Source of the DNA: an uncultured Spirochaetaceae bacterium
GTDB lineage: Bacteria > Spirochaetota > Spirochaetia > Sphaerochaetales > Sphaerochaetaceae
Reading direction: 5' to 3'
DNA: 64,000 nucleotides
Assembly (NCBI GenBank): GCA_944389105.1
Contig: CALXLD010000030.1
Span: 31,767-95,766, forward strand
In this document: positions 53,379 to 61,485 of the stretch, one piece after another
Numbering within the stretch: the first letter of the stretch is position 1
Layout of the letters: each line of letters starts with the position of its first letter
Notes under the pieces: generated by a model
What the model saw: the letters and a program-made list of their open reading frames with translations, nothing else
What the model was told of the DNA's origin: nothing
Databases searched by the model: none
Program-made: the position numbers and the translations under genes

Positions 53379-54620
53379 TCACTTTTTAACATAGCCATAT
53401 GCATATCCTGCAACAGTTGCAGCCAATGTTGGCAGCAGCCATCCAAAACCAGCAGATGAGAAAGGCAGGGGAATTCCGATCATCGATAGAAATGATGAAA
53501 TAAGGGCTGCCGATACCGAAAGAACATAGCATAATCTGTATTTCTCTGAATATGGGAAGAAAGCAAGAAGAATGAGGACAATAGCGGCAGGATAGATCAG
53601 TTCCAGAATAGGAGAGGAGATGCTTATTATAGTTCCAAGCCCTGCATTTGCTATTATCCCAGATATGACGGCGAATATGATAATCCATTTTTTCTTTGAG
53701 ATTCCTGGGATGATTCTTGAAAAGTATTCACCGCATGATGACAGAAGCCCGACGGATGTATTGAAGCAGGCAATTACGAATATTGCCGCAATAAGAAATC
53801 GTCCGTAATCGCTTGAGATGAATGCTGCGGCTCCCGAAAGGATGTCGGCTCCTGTTTCAGGACCAGTGACGAATGCAGCTGCTTTTGTACCTATCATCGT
53901 AAGGGCAGAATATACTGCAAGCAGAAGAATTCCTCCTCCCGCAGAAGCTATCATCCCCTCTTTTGCGGCTTCTTTTTCCTTATAGCCGAATGCTGCTGCA
54001 TTCATTGCAACAACTATGCCGAATACAAGACCTGCTATTGCATCCATTGTCTGGTATCCTTCCCGGAATCCAGTTGCAAATGGATGGCCGGCATATCCTG
54101 CAGAAGCTTCGCCTGCAGCAGCCATTGTTCCGGCTGTTCCGATGAACAGTATTATGATAAGGAGAATAAGGAGCGGTGAAAGAATTCTCCCAAGGCTCTT
54201 TGAGAGCTTTTCCGGATGGAATGCAATTATTCCTGCAAGGATGAAGAATACCGCAGAATATAAAAGCCCCCAGATAGGGGATTCTATCCCAGCTGCTGCT
54301 TTCACCATTTCATAGCTTGTGCTTGCTGTACGCGGAATAGCCAGGCATGGACCTATTGCCAGATAGATGGTTATCGTGAATATCCTGCTGAAAAGAGGGT
54401 GCACCCGCGACGACAGCTTATCCAGAGAACCTGTTTTTCCTATGGCTATCAGGGAAAGAACCGGAAAGCCTATTGCTGTTATTATGAAGCCACAGAATGC
54501 CGGTAAAAGGTTTTCTCCGCTTTGCCATGCAAGAAATGGCGGGAAAATAAGATTACCTGCTCCAAAGAACAATGCGAAAACAGTAAATGCCAACTGAAGT
54601 CTCTCTTTTACGCGATGCAT
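53379..54620 (-). CDS. brnQ: Branched-chain amino acid transporter (LIVCS family)
   Basis: A ~413-residue protein with about 12 membrane segments and the family start FTVFALFFGAGNLIFPPFLA; AIGPCLAIPRTASTSYEM is also typical of BrnQ. It imports leucine, isoleucine and valine with a cation. ATG 54620 is preferred: the extended -10 TGCTATGAT ends six bases before it, so the mRNA is probably leaderless; the ATG seven codons upstream lies in the promoter. Divergent from a small ORF. Confidence 0.88.
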   Translation of the reverse strand: MHRVKERLQLAFTVFALFFGAGNLIFPPFLAWQSGENLLPAFCGFIITAIGFPVLSLIAIGKTGSLDKLSSRVHPLFSRIFTITIYLAIGPCLAIPRTASTSYEMVKAAAGIESPIWGLLYSAVFFILAGIIAFHPEKLSKSLGRILSPLLILLIIILFIGTAGTMAAAGEASAGYAGHPFATGFREGYQTMDAIAGLVFGIVVAMNAAAFGYKEKEAAKEGMIASAGGGILLLAVYSALTMIGTKAAAFVTGPETGADILSGAAAFISSDYGRFLIAAIFVIACFNTSVGLLSSCGEYFSRIIPGISKKKWIIIFAVISGIIANAGLGTIISISSPILELIYPAAIVLILLAFFPYSEKYRLCYVLSVSAALISSFLSMIGIPLPFSSAGFGWLLPTLAATVAGYAYGYVKK

Positions 54621-54626
54621 GACACT

Positions 54627-54635
54627 ATCATAGCA
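54627..54635 (-). promoter_or_regulatory. Extended -10 of brnQ (leaderless)
   Basis: TGCTATGAT on the minus strand, with the ATG beginning six bases after the -10 hexamer. No convincing -35 box. Confidence 0.55.
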
Positions 54636-54645
54636 CGTCATTGGG

Positions 54646-54654
54646 TGTTATAGT
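54646..54654 (+). promoter_or_regulatory. Extended -10 of the small acidic ORF (leaderless)
   Basis: TGTTATAGT, with the ATG beginning six bases after the hexamer. It and the brnQ -10 lie within the same 40-bp divergent gap. Confidence 0.5.
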
Positions 54655-54660
54655 CTTGAT

Positions 54661-54798
54661 ATGTCTGAAGAGAAAGAATCAAAAGAAGATAAAAGCAAGA
54701 ACAAAGAAGATGAAATCATTTATGGTTCATGGTCCCCTGATGATGGAATCGTGCTTGAATGGATGGGCAGGGCAGAGGGTATCAGTGATGAGCAATAA
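54661..54798 (+). CDS. Candidate 45-residue acidic protein
   Basis: A small frame: MSEEKESKEDKSKNKEDE, then IIYGSWSPDDGIVLEWMG and an acidic end. It has a charged N-terminus and a folded-looking Trp-containing second half. There is no ribosome site, but an extended -10 box lies six bases upstream, as for several clear genes in this window. It is divergent from brnQ. I do not know its function. Confidence 0.45.
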   Translation: MSEEKESKEDKSKNKEDEIIYGSWSPDDGIVLEWMGRAEGISDEQ

Positions 54799-55084
54799 GA
54801 ATTCGGGATGCTGTTATTTTCTGGAGAATTCCTGATAATGCCATCCGATGATGAATGTTTAGATAATAACGAGAACTATATAATTGCATCTTTATTACCT
54901 ATGCAGCTATGCTGGTGGAATAATGGAACATACACCATCGCGCAAAAAACAATGAAAGCGGAAATTTAAATATATGCCTGCGTGGTTCCTTGCTTTTTGA
55001 ATCAAGTAATTCATATATCTTAATTATATAAATCAACAATCATAATCATAGGTAATTTGTATTGTAATAATCTCTCTTTGATAG
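54799..55084. other. Intergenic region without recognised genes
   Basis: AT-rich sequence between the small ORF and the argG terminator. I see no gene, RNA family or repeat. Confidence 0.35.
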
Positions 55085-55113
55085 AAAAAGGAGGGAATTT
55101 TTCATTCCCTCCT
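55085..55113 (-). terminator. Terminator of argG
   Basis: AGGAGGGAAT (55089-55098) and ATTCCCTCCT (55104-55113) pair perfectly; on the minus strand five T follow. It sits just past the argG stop. Confidence 0.9.
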
Positions 55114-55120
55114 ATATATT

Positions 55121-56350
55121 TTATTTATCTGATTTTGCATCTCTTATTGAAGAAGCCATCAGACGTATAGCATTTATATTTATGAATCCCTTGCAGTCGA
55201 TTGGATGGTAGCCGCCAGCTTTGTCCATTGAACCAAGATCCTCATTGTAGAGGGAATAGTCTGATTCAATTCCAGCATTGATTACATTGCCTTTGTAAAG
55301 AGCGACAGTTGCCTTTCCGGTAACAAACTTCTGGCTCTGCTCGAACATTGCCGTAAGCATATTGAATTCAGGAGCTCCCCAGTATCCGTTGTATATGAGC
55401 TCGGCGTACTTTGGAGAGAGCATATCCCTGAGATGCATTGCCTCCTTATCCATTGTGAGCCCTTCAAGATTGTGGTGAGCTTTCCAGAGGATTTCGCAGC
55501 CCGGTGTCTCGTATACACCACGGCTCTTTATTCCTATGAACCTGTTCTCTACCATATCGACTCTTCCGATAGCATTATCATGTCCCATCTTATTGAGGTA
55601 GAGGATCATTTCCACTGGATCGGTGACAACAGTTCCATCATTCTCGTTTGTCACGCTAAGCGGAGTTCCGTCCTTAAAGACAATTGACAGGATAGTTTCC
55701 TTGTCATTTGCTTTCTCAGGAGACAGCGTAAGAGAATAGACATCCTCAGGACATCTCTTTGATGGATCTTCGAGTATTCCTGCTTCATGTGATATATGTA
55801 TAAGATTTTCATCCTCGCTATAAGGCTTCTTTGTTGTTGCCTTGACAGGGATACCATTTTCTTCCGCATATTTAAGCATATCGCTTCTGCCTTCAAACTG
55901 GGAAAGCCATTCCTCGTCCTTCCATGGGCTGATGATCTTCACGTCCGGCATATTCATGTAGTAACCGAACTCAAACCTTACCTGGTCATTTCCCTTGCCG
56001 GTTGCACCATGAGCCACATACTTTGTGCCCTCTTTTTTCGCGATCTCTATATGTTTCTTTGCAATAATAGGGCGGGCAAGCGATGTTCCAAGCATGTATG
56101 TTCCCTCATATATTGTGTTAGCTTTGAGCGCAGGGAAGATATAATCAGTGACAAGAGGTTTCTTCAGATCCTCGATGTATACTTTGGAGGCACCTGTTGC
56201 ATAGGCTTTTTCCTCTACAGCCTTGAAGTCCTCTTTCTGCCCGACATCTGCAACGTATGCGATGACATCAAAGCCTTTGTTTGACAGCCACTTGAGGATT
56301 ACAGATGTGTCCAGTCCACCGGAATATGCAAGAATGATTTTTTCTTTCAT
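55121..56350 (-). CDS. argG: Argininosuccinate synthase
   Basis: Joins citrulline and aspartate with ATP in arginine synthesis. The 409-residue protein has the N-type ATP pyrophosphatase P-loop [14 protein letters not shown] near the N-terminus, [15 protein letters not shown], and PCSL-equivalent segments further on. ATG 56350 has AGGAGAT upstream and matches family starts; an upstream ATG adds 11 unsupported residues. It has its own promoter and terminator. No other arg genes are nearby, so arginine may be made from imported citrulline. Confidence 0.95.
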   Translation of the reverse strand: MKEKIILAYSGGLDTSVILKWLSNKGFDVIAYVADVGQKEDFKAVEEKAYATGASKVYIEDLKKPLVTDYIFPALKANTIYEGTYMLGTSLARPIIAKKHIEIAKKEGTKYVAHGATGKGNDQVRFEFGYYMNMPDVKIISPWKDEEWLSQFEGRSDMLKYAEENGIPVKATTKKPYSEDENLIHISHEAGILEDPSKRCPEDVYSLTLSPEKANDKETILSIVFKDGTPLSVTNENDGTVVTDPVEMILYLNKMGHDNAIGRVDMVENRFIGIKSRGVYETPGCEILWKAHHNLEGLTMDKEAMHLRDMLSPKYAELIYNGYWGAPEFNMLTAMFEQSQKFVTGKATVALYKGNVINAGIESDYSLYNEDLGSMDKAGGYHPIDCKGFININAIRLMASSIRDAKSDK

Positions 56351-56374
56351 TTTAGTATCTCCTAGATGTCTGCT

Positions 56375-56402
56375 ATTATGCATATTAATGTAATGTTTTC
56401 AA
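56375..56402 (-). promoter_or_regulatory. Promoter of argG
   Basis: On the minus strand, -35 TTGAAA (56402-56397), 16-base spacer, -10 CATAAT (56380-56375), giving a leader of about 20 bases with the ribosome site. This means argG need not be read from the structured RNA upstream. Confidence 0.65.
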
Positions 56403-56477
56403 TAGATTTTTGCATATTTATTCATAAAAGTGGGGAAATCAGTGGGAATATATGCATATAAATAATTTTTGATAGAT

Positions 56478-56580
56478 AAAAAAACGTCCCCAGCGGCTCT
56501 GCCCACTGGGGATTTGCGCCACGGACATCCTCCGTAACGTCTATGGCAGTCCCTCTTCTAGGCAACCTGGCAGCACCATT
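56478..56580 (-). ncRNA. Unclassified structured RNA with its own terminator
   Basis: On the minus strand, about 100 GC-rich bases in an otherwise AT-rich gap. A closing stem TGC(T)GCCA / TGGCGCA (56572-56565 area with 56525-56518 area) encloses a hairpin ACGGA-GGATG-TCCGT. A perfect terminator stem CCCCAG/CTGGGG (56511-56506 with 56493-56488) then ends in ACG plus seven T. A promoter-like TTTACA and TATTTAAT lie just upstream. No open frame fits. It does not match the 4.5S SRP, 6S, T-box, SAM or ykkC patterns I know. It could be a stable small RNA or a leader element for argG. Confidence 0.6.
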
Positions 56581-56676
56581 TAAGCCACTGATTATTAAAT
56601 AGCATGACAATTTTCATTTGTAAATACAGTTTTGCTAAGAAATGACATAAAACTTGTATGGGTTTCGTGAAGATAG

Positions 56677-56705
56677 TTGCAAATGGTCTTTCGATTGCTT
56701 ACAGT
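56677..56705 (+). promoter_or_regulatory. Promoter of the membrane protein-rnhA operon (leaderless)
   Basis: -35 TTGCAA (56677-56682), 17-base spacer, -10 TACAGT (56700-56705), then seven bases to the ATG at 56713. Confidence 0.6.
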
Positions 56706-56712
56706 TTGATAT

Positions 56713-57489
56713 ATGGTTGGTTTCTTCATAAAGAAAGCTTTTTTTGATGGTTGGGATAATCTCATTGGAATCGTACTCTTCAATATAGGGTATGTTGCTG
56801 TGCTCTTTGTCGCATTCTGGGCTTCCATGACAGTTGGACAGGCTAACTGGGTGCTTGGATATGCAGTGCTTGTTGCCTTTTTGTTCCTTTTTTCCGTTCT
56901 GATGGGTGGAACTGCATCTGTTGCACACAGTTATTCAGATTACAAGCGGGAATCCTGGAGCGCATTCAAAGTTGGTGTAAAAAGAAACATAAGGCATTCT
57001 GTGCTTTATTTCCTTATTCTTCTGCTCTTTGCTGCGAACTTGTTTCTGATCATTCCATTCTATGCAGGCTTTGGTAATATTGTGGGCTATATATTAGCTG
57101 TCATAATGATCTGGATAGAAATCATAATTGCTCTTGCTCTTCCGTACTATTTCCCGCTGATGAATCTTCTTCCTGGAGATAATGCCAGAAAGACCCTGAA
57201 GAAGTGTCTTCTGATAGTTGGCGGCAATATGGGATTCACGCTTTTCTATCTTATCTACCGTATTGTCTGCCTTGCAATTTCATTGTTTACGCTGGGTATT
57301 GTTCCTGGATTTGTCGGTATGCAGCTTGCATCTCAGGATGCGATGAAGCTTCTGATGTTCAAGTATGATTATCTTGAGGAGACTCCGGATGTGGATATGA
57401 AGCATATCCCATGGGATGATCTGCTTTATGATGAAAGGGAAAAAGTCGGGCCAAGATCGCTGAAATCGATGATTTTCCCATGGAAGTAG
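56713..57489 (+). CDS. Polytopic membrane protein, unknown function
   Basis: A 258-residue protein with about five membrane segments (first at 17-40) and a basic cytoplasmic tail (GPRSLKSMIFPWK). I do not recognise a family with confidence; general layout resembles YesL/DUF975-like membrane proteins. No ribosome site; predicted leaderless. Three bases separate its stop from the next gene, so it heads the CYTH-PpiC-rnhA operon. Confidence 0.7.
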   Translation: MVGFFIKKAFFDGWDNLIGIVLFNIGYVAVLFVAFWASMTVGQANWVLGYAVLVAFLFLFSVLMGGTASVAHSYSDYKRESWSAFKVGVKRNIRHSVLYFLILLLFAANLFLIIPFYAGFGNIVGYILAVIMIWIEIIIALALPYYFPLMNLLPGDNARKTLKKCLLIVGGNMGFTLFYLIYRIVCLAISLFTLGIVPGFVGMQLASQDAMKLLMFKYDYLEETPDVDMKHIPWDDLLYDEREKVGPRSLKSMIFPWK

Positions 57490-57492
57490 GCG

Positions 57493-58035
57493 ATGAGAGA
57501 AGTTGAGATAAAAGCCTGGGCAGATAATCCAGAGAGGATAAAGGCCCATTTTGATGCGCTATGCGGAGTGCCGCATCCAGTACATAAACTGGACCATTAT
57601 TTCCGACGTCCCGGAGAGAGGATCCAGGCAATGAGGATCAGGGAGTTTGACGGGAAGGTTGAACTCACAGCTAAGAAGACATCTTCAGGTCCTGATGGTG
57701 AGAATAATGAGGAATATGAGTTCAGGGCGCTTCCAGATCAGGCTGGAGCTGCCACGGCATTCTTCCATGCGCTTGGACTTGAAGACTTCTTTGTGAAGAA
57801 AAAGGATGGATATGAGTGGTATGCCGGCAGAGCTCATGTAGAGCTTTTGTCGGTAAATACTCTTGGCTGGTTCCTTGAGATTGAGATTCTTCTTCCTTTT
57901 GAGGCAGAGCCGGAGGAAGCTGAGCGTGCCAGACAGGAGATTGTCTTGCTGCTTTCAGAGGCAGGAATCAGTGAAGATCGATATGAATCCCGTTCGTATA
58001 GGGAAATGATACTGGAGAAAGAAGGTGGAGTTTAG
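57493..58035 (+). CDS. CYTH-domain protein (class IV adenylate cyclase-like)
   Basis: A 180-residue CYTH-fold protein. The ExExK signature is seen as EVEIKAW at residues 3-9, with metal- and phosphate-binding residues in MRIREFDGKVELTAKK and FLEIEILL. CYTH proteins act on triphosphates: cyclase of the CyaB type, thiamine triphosphatase or polyphosphate-related enzymes. Which applies here is open. It overlaps the PpiC gene by 11 bases. Confidence 0.85.
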   Translation: MREVEIKAWADNPERIKAHFDALCGVPHPVHKLDHYFRRPGERIQAMRIREFDGKVELTAKKTSSGPDGENNEEYEFRALPDQAGAATAFFHALGLEDFFVKKKDGYEWYAGRAHVELLSVNTLGWFLEIEILLPFEAEPEEAERARQEIVLLLSEAGISEDRYESRSYREMILEKEGGV

Positions 58036-58303
58036 AGCAAGTCATATACTCGTGAAGGACCAGAAGACAGCTGAGATGCTGTATCAGCGTATAAAGAAAG
58101 GGGAGAGCTTTGAATCACTGGCTCGCCAGTATTCTACCTGTCCTTCAAAATCAAAAGGAGGGGACCTCGGGTGGTTTTCCGAGGGGCAGATGGTTGCACC
58201 TTTCGAGAATGCGGTGCGTAAGATGCCGACTGGTTCTATTTCACGCCCTGTCCACACGCAATTCGGGTACCACATCATAAAGAAGGCAGGTGCACGAGGT
58301 TGA
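58025..58303 (+). CDS. Parvulin-type peptidyl-prolyl isomerase
   Basis: A 92-residue stand-alone PpiC (rotamase) domain with no signal peptide, so cytoplasmic. Core motifs are [33 protein letters not shown] and TQFGYHIIK, as in the E. coli single-domain parvulin PpiC. It starts at GTG inside the CYTH 3' end and overlaps rnhA by four bases (TTGA). Confidence 0.92.
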   Translation: MEFRASHILVKDQKTAEMLYQRIKKGESFESLARQYSTCPSKSKGGDLGWFSEGQMVAPFENAVRKMPTGSISRPVHTQFGYHIIKKAGARG

Positions 58304-58737
58304 AGAAAGTAGATATTTTCACCGATGGTGCCTGTTCCGGAAATCCAGGTCCTGGTGGATGGGGTGCTATCCTGAAATACGGGGAAGTGGAAAAAGAGAT
58401 CTCCGGAGGAGAAGAGAACACAACGAATAACAGGATGGAGCTCATGGCTGCTATCGCTGCGCTATCTCTTCTGAAGGAACCCTGTGAAGTTGATCTCTAT
58501 TCTGATTCAAAATATCTTGTTGATTCGATAAGCAAGGGCTGGCTTTTCAATTGGGAGAAACTTGGTTTTATAAAGAACCGGAAACCCGTTCCGAATACTG
58601 ATTTATGGAAAAAGGTCCTGGAGCTTATACGAAAGCACAGCGTGAATTTCATCTGGGTGAAAGGCCACGCTGAGAATGAGTATAACAACAGATGCGATAA
58701 GCTTGCAGTGGCAGAATGGAAGAAACTGAAGCCGTAA
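58300..58737 (+). CDS. rnhA: Ribonuclease HI
   Basis: Removes RNA from RNA-DNA hybrids. The 145-residue enzyme shows all four acidic catalytic residues: [14 protein letters not shown] (Asp), [11 protein letters not shown] (Glu), DSKYLVDSI (Asp) and NRCDKLA (Asp), with the His in VKGHAENE. The TTG start shares TTGA with the PpiC stop. It ends directly against the convergent TPR lipoprotein gene with no gap. Confidence 0.95.
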   Translation: MKKVDIFTDGACSGNPGPGGWGAILKYGEVEKEISGGEENTTNNRMELMAAIAALSLLKEPCEVDLYSDSKYLVDSISKGWLFNWEKLGFIKNRKPVPNTDLWKKVLELIRKHSVNFIWVKGHAENEYNNRCDKLAVAEWKKLKP

Positions 58738-59520
58738 TCATACAGTTCCGCTTTCAGCGGCTGCCGTGCTGTCGTCAGGATTGGCAGTATCTGAGGCCGA
58801 TGTATCTGCGTTTGCATCCGTACTGGTTTCTGCCGTTGCTGGTTCTTCAGCGGCAATATCTTCTGCACTTACATCCAGCGCTGTATTAAGTCCTCCGGAA
58901 AGAAGCCTGTCACCATTGAGGATGCCCAGTGGCATATAAAGTGAAGGTGGCTCAGTCCAGAGTCTTTCCCGTTCCGTAACCGAGGTAGAAGCGCTCGGTG
59001 CAATGGCTTCAAAGAAAGGACTGAAGTAGGCTAGGGCTCTTATGGCGTTTTCATTTGATGGGTCAGAAAGGATCAGGTCTGCTGCAATATCTGCTGCATC
59101 CTGCTTCCTCCCGATCTGCATATAATGCTCGAGCAGCATGTTCCTTATTGTGTTGTTTCCCGGATCATATTCCAGTATATCCTTCAGTGCTGTCTCATAT
59201 GCATAGAGCTTCATCTCGCTTTTCAGCGCGAATGCCTTAAGATACCTGAAGCGCAGATATTCCGGATAGATTTCAATGGCTTCTTCAGCAGTTGCTATTG
59301 CTTTTTCATAATCGCCGGATTCCAGATATGAATATGCCAGGTTGTAATAAAGCGAAGGGGTTGTTATCTCTCCAAGTCCCTGGATATAGATTTCAGCTGC
59401 CTCATCGCCGGAAAGCTTTGTACCATTCTCGATGAATGGGTTTGCGATTTCCTCCGCAGTCCTTGTCGCGCAGGAGGAGAGCAGCAGGATAATAAAACTA
59501 ATGCAGAACAGTCTTTTCAA
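58738..59520 (-). CDS. TPR-repeat lipoprotein
   Basis: A 260-residue lipoprotein: signal and lipobox LLSSC (Cys about 17), then tetratricopeptide repeats (for example YYNLAYSYLESGDYEKAIAT and ALKDILEYDPGNNTIRNMLL) and a C-terminal ~45-residue low-complexity tail of Ala, Asp, Thr and Ser. TPRs suggest a role as a periplasmic protein-interaction scaffold. Its start overlaps the 3' end of the uracil phosphoribosyltransferase gene by 23 bases. Confidence 0.82.
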   Translation of the reverse strand: MKRLFCISFIILLLSSCATRTAEEIANPFIENGTKLSGDEAAEIYIQGLGEITTPSLYYNLAYSYLESGDYEKAIATAEEAIEIYPEYLRFRYLKAFALKSEMKLYAYETALKDILEYDPGNNTIRNMLLEHYMQIGRKQDAADIAADLILSDPSNENAIRALAYFSPFFEAIAPSASTSVTERERLWTEPPSLYMPLGILNGDRLLSGGLNTALDVSAEDIAAEEPATAETSTDANADTSASDTANPDDSTAAAESGTV

Positions 59521-60547
59521 TCTCTCTCACCTGATTCCTGTAAAGATTAACTATATCATGACCATAATCAGCGATGAGCTGTATCATGTTTCTCGGCTCT
59601 CCTTCATCTTTCCCGTTAAGCCTGTCACCAGCGTCTCCGAGACCTGGCAGGATATAGGCGCTTTCATTGAGTACCGGATCCATCCACAAAGTGTACACCT
59701 CTGCATCCTCTATTGCCCTTGTTATTCTCAGCGCTCCTTTCAGCGCAGCTATTACGTTTATGAACTTTATGGATTTTGGTTTTATACCAAGCTGTCTGAG
59801 GTATGTGATGATTGTGACGAGAGAACCTCCGGTTGCATTCATAGGGTCTGCAAAAATCAGGTCCTTCCCATCAAGCTCTTCAGGCTTGAAGAATGATTTG
59901 CCTAGATCAAGCACATAAGCCATGTCCGATTCGCTCTTAGATTCATCGCGCTTTATTCTGAACAGGGCAAAAGGCGTTATATAGCCATTGCTTGTATAAT
60001 CCTCGATCTCCTTAGAGATTATCATGGAAGGAAGCAACGCCCCTCTGAGCATTACGCACATGACGGAGTTCTGCACAAGCTCATCAACATCCGGAAGCCT
60101 GTGTACTGCATAATTCTGTACAGGTATTGATACCGGTGTCTTCTCGATGATTGTCCTTTTCCTGTTCAGGCATTTATCTGCGAATGTACTTGAGAAAAGG
60201 ATTTCATATGCCCTCTGGATATAATAAAGGAATTCCTCATGACCTGTTCCCGGATTGCGGAGTTTTGCGATTATCCTCGATGCTTCTCCATGCAGCTCCC
60301 TTGGGGTTTCAAATGAGTAGACATGGATCCTCTTGTTCTTGGCCGTTATTTCTTCAAGCCTGTGACCGATTCTGATTGAGAGCTCCGTAAGTTCTTCTTC
60401 AGCTTCTCTGCTTTTATCATTTCCGTCTATTCTTCCGAAAAGATCCAGCGATAAATCGTAGAGACCGGATATCTCATCGATATCTTTCTTATCTGTATCC
60501 GTAAGATAGCCATCTAAATCAGAAGCATGGAGAGTGACAGTGTTCAT
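59498..60547 (-). CDS. upp: Uracil phosphoribosyltransferase with N-terminal extension
   Basis: Salvages uracil to UMP. The C-terminal ~210 residues are a UPRT: the PRPP loop DPMNATGGSLVTI and the uracil-binding NESAYILPGLGDAGDRLNG (canonical YIVPGLGDAGDR). An extra ~140 residues at the N-terminus (largely helical, of no family I recognise) make it 349 long against ~210 for standard UPRT. No ribosome site precedes the ATG, but TATTAT lies eight bases upstream. It overlaps the TPR lipoprotein gene. Confidence 0.85.
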   Translation of the reverse strand: MNTVTLHASDLDGYLTDTDKKDIDEISGLYDLSLDLFGRIDGNDKSREAEEELTELSIRIGHRLEEITAKNKRIHVYSFETPRELHGEASRIIAKLRNPGTGHEEFLYYIQRAYEILFSSTFADKCLNRKRTIIEKTPVSIPVQNYAVHRLPDVDELVQNSVMCVMLRGALLPSMIISKEIEDYTSNGYITPFALFRIKRDESKSESDMAYVLDLGKSFFKPEELDGKDLIFADPMNATGGSLVTIITYLRQLGIKPKSIKFINVIAALKGALRITRAIEDAEVYTLWMDPVLNESAYILPGLGDAGDRLNGKDEGEPRNMIQLIADYGHDIVNLYRNQVREIEKTVLH

Positions 60548-60803
60548 ATTAGTGTATAATAATACCGTAATTTATCCCTATTGGGAAAGATGCACCAGTC
60601 TCTGCATCTGAATTCTGCGTCTGGCTTATTTTTGCTGCGAGCCGCTGTGGAAAAAGTCTTTCCAGGTCTATGGCTATTAAGGCTGGGAAGTTCTCGTCTT
60701 GCATCGCATCTGACTCTTTTCTTTTCCCGTTTGCTTTCCTCTTCGGTGTTTCTCTCTTTTTGCTTGGCTGTCTATTCTGTTATACTCATAGAAGAGGTGA
60801 GAA

Positions 60804-61433
60804 ATGAATATTGTACTTCTTGGCCCTCCTGGGGCTGGTAAAGGAACTCTGGCAGCTCTTCTTAAGACTGAGCTGAATGTCCCGCATATCTCCACTGGTG
60901 ATATTTTCCGTTCTAATATCAAGAACGGGACGGAGCTTGGAAAGAAAGTTCAGGGAATTCTTGCATCAGGCGGTCTTGTACCTGATGAGGTTACTATCGA
61001 AATGGTACGCGACAGGCTCAGTAACCCTGATACCGCCAATGGTTATATTCTTGATGGTTTTCCGAGGACGATTCCGCAGGCTGAGGCGCTTGGCAAGATG
61101 GCAGAGCTTGATGCTGTAATCAATTTCGTGCTTGAGGATGATGAAGTTGTCAAACGTCTTTCCGGCCGCCGTCTGTGTCCTTCAACTGGGAAAATCTATC
61201 ATATCGTCTCTAATCCGCCTAAGAGAGAAGGTATTGATGATGAGACAGGGGAACCTCTTATCCAGAGAGATGATGATAAGCCGGAGGCTATCAGGCACAG
61301 GCTTGAGGTTTATAGGGCTGAGACTGCTCCTCTTATCGGGTATTATAAGGAGCACGGAAAGATTGTCGATATCGATGCTTCCCCATCCCCGGAAACAGTT
61401 CTTTCGTCTGTTATTGCTGCATTAAAGGCGTGA
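60804..61433 (+). CDS. adk: Adenylate kinase
   Basis: Balances AMP, ADP and ATP. The 209-residue enzyme has the P-loop GPPGAGKGT at residues 7-15, the DGFPRT segment, the long-form LID (about 122-160, without a complete zinc Cys set) and the RxDD motif QRDDDKPEAI. GAGGTG precedes the ATG, and an extended -10 TGTTATACT (60778-60786) lies just upstream. Before that is a marked pyrimidine-rich stretch (about 60700-60770). Confidence 0.96.
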   Translation: MNIVLLGPPGAGKGTLAALLKTELNVPHISTGDIFRSNIKNGTELGKKVQGILASGGLVPDEVTIEMVRDRLSNPDTANGYILDGFPRTIPQAEALGKMAELDAVINFVLEDDEVVKRLSGRRLCPSTGKIYHIVSNPPKREGIDDETGEPLIQRDDDKPEAIRHRLEVYRAETAPLIGYYKEHGKIVDIDASPSPETVLSSVIAALKA

Positions 61434-61485
61434 TAATCTAACTCATTTCCGTCTTCAGAGTGTATATTATCTCTGGAGGCGGACA

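Noticed and set aside
56478..56580. Identification of the structured RNA as the 4.5S SRP RNA
   Set aside because: The 5' and 3' ends do not pair with each other and the GGAA-capped SRP core is missing.
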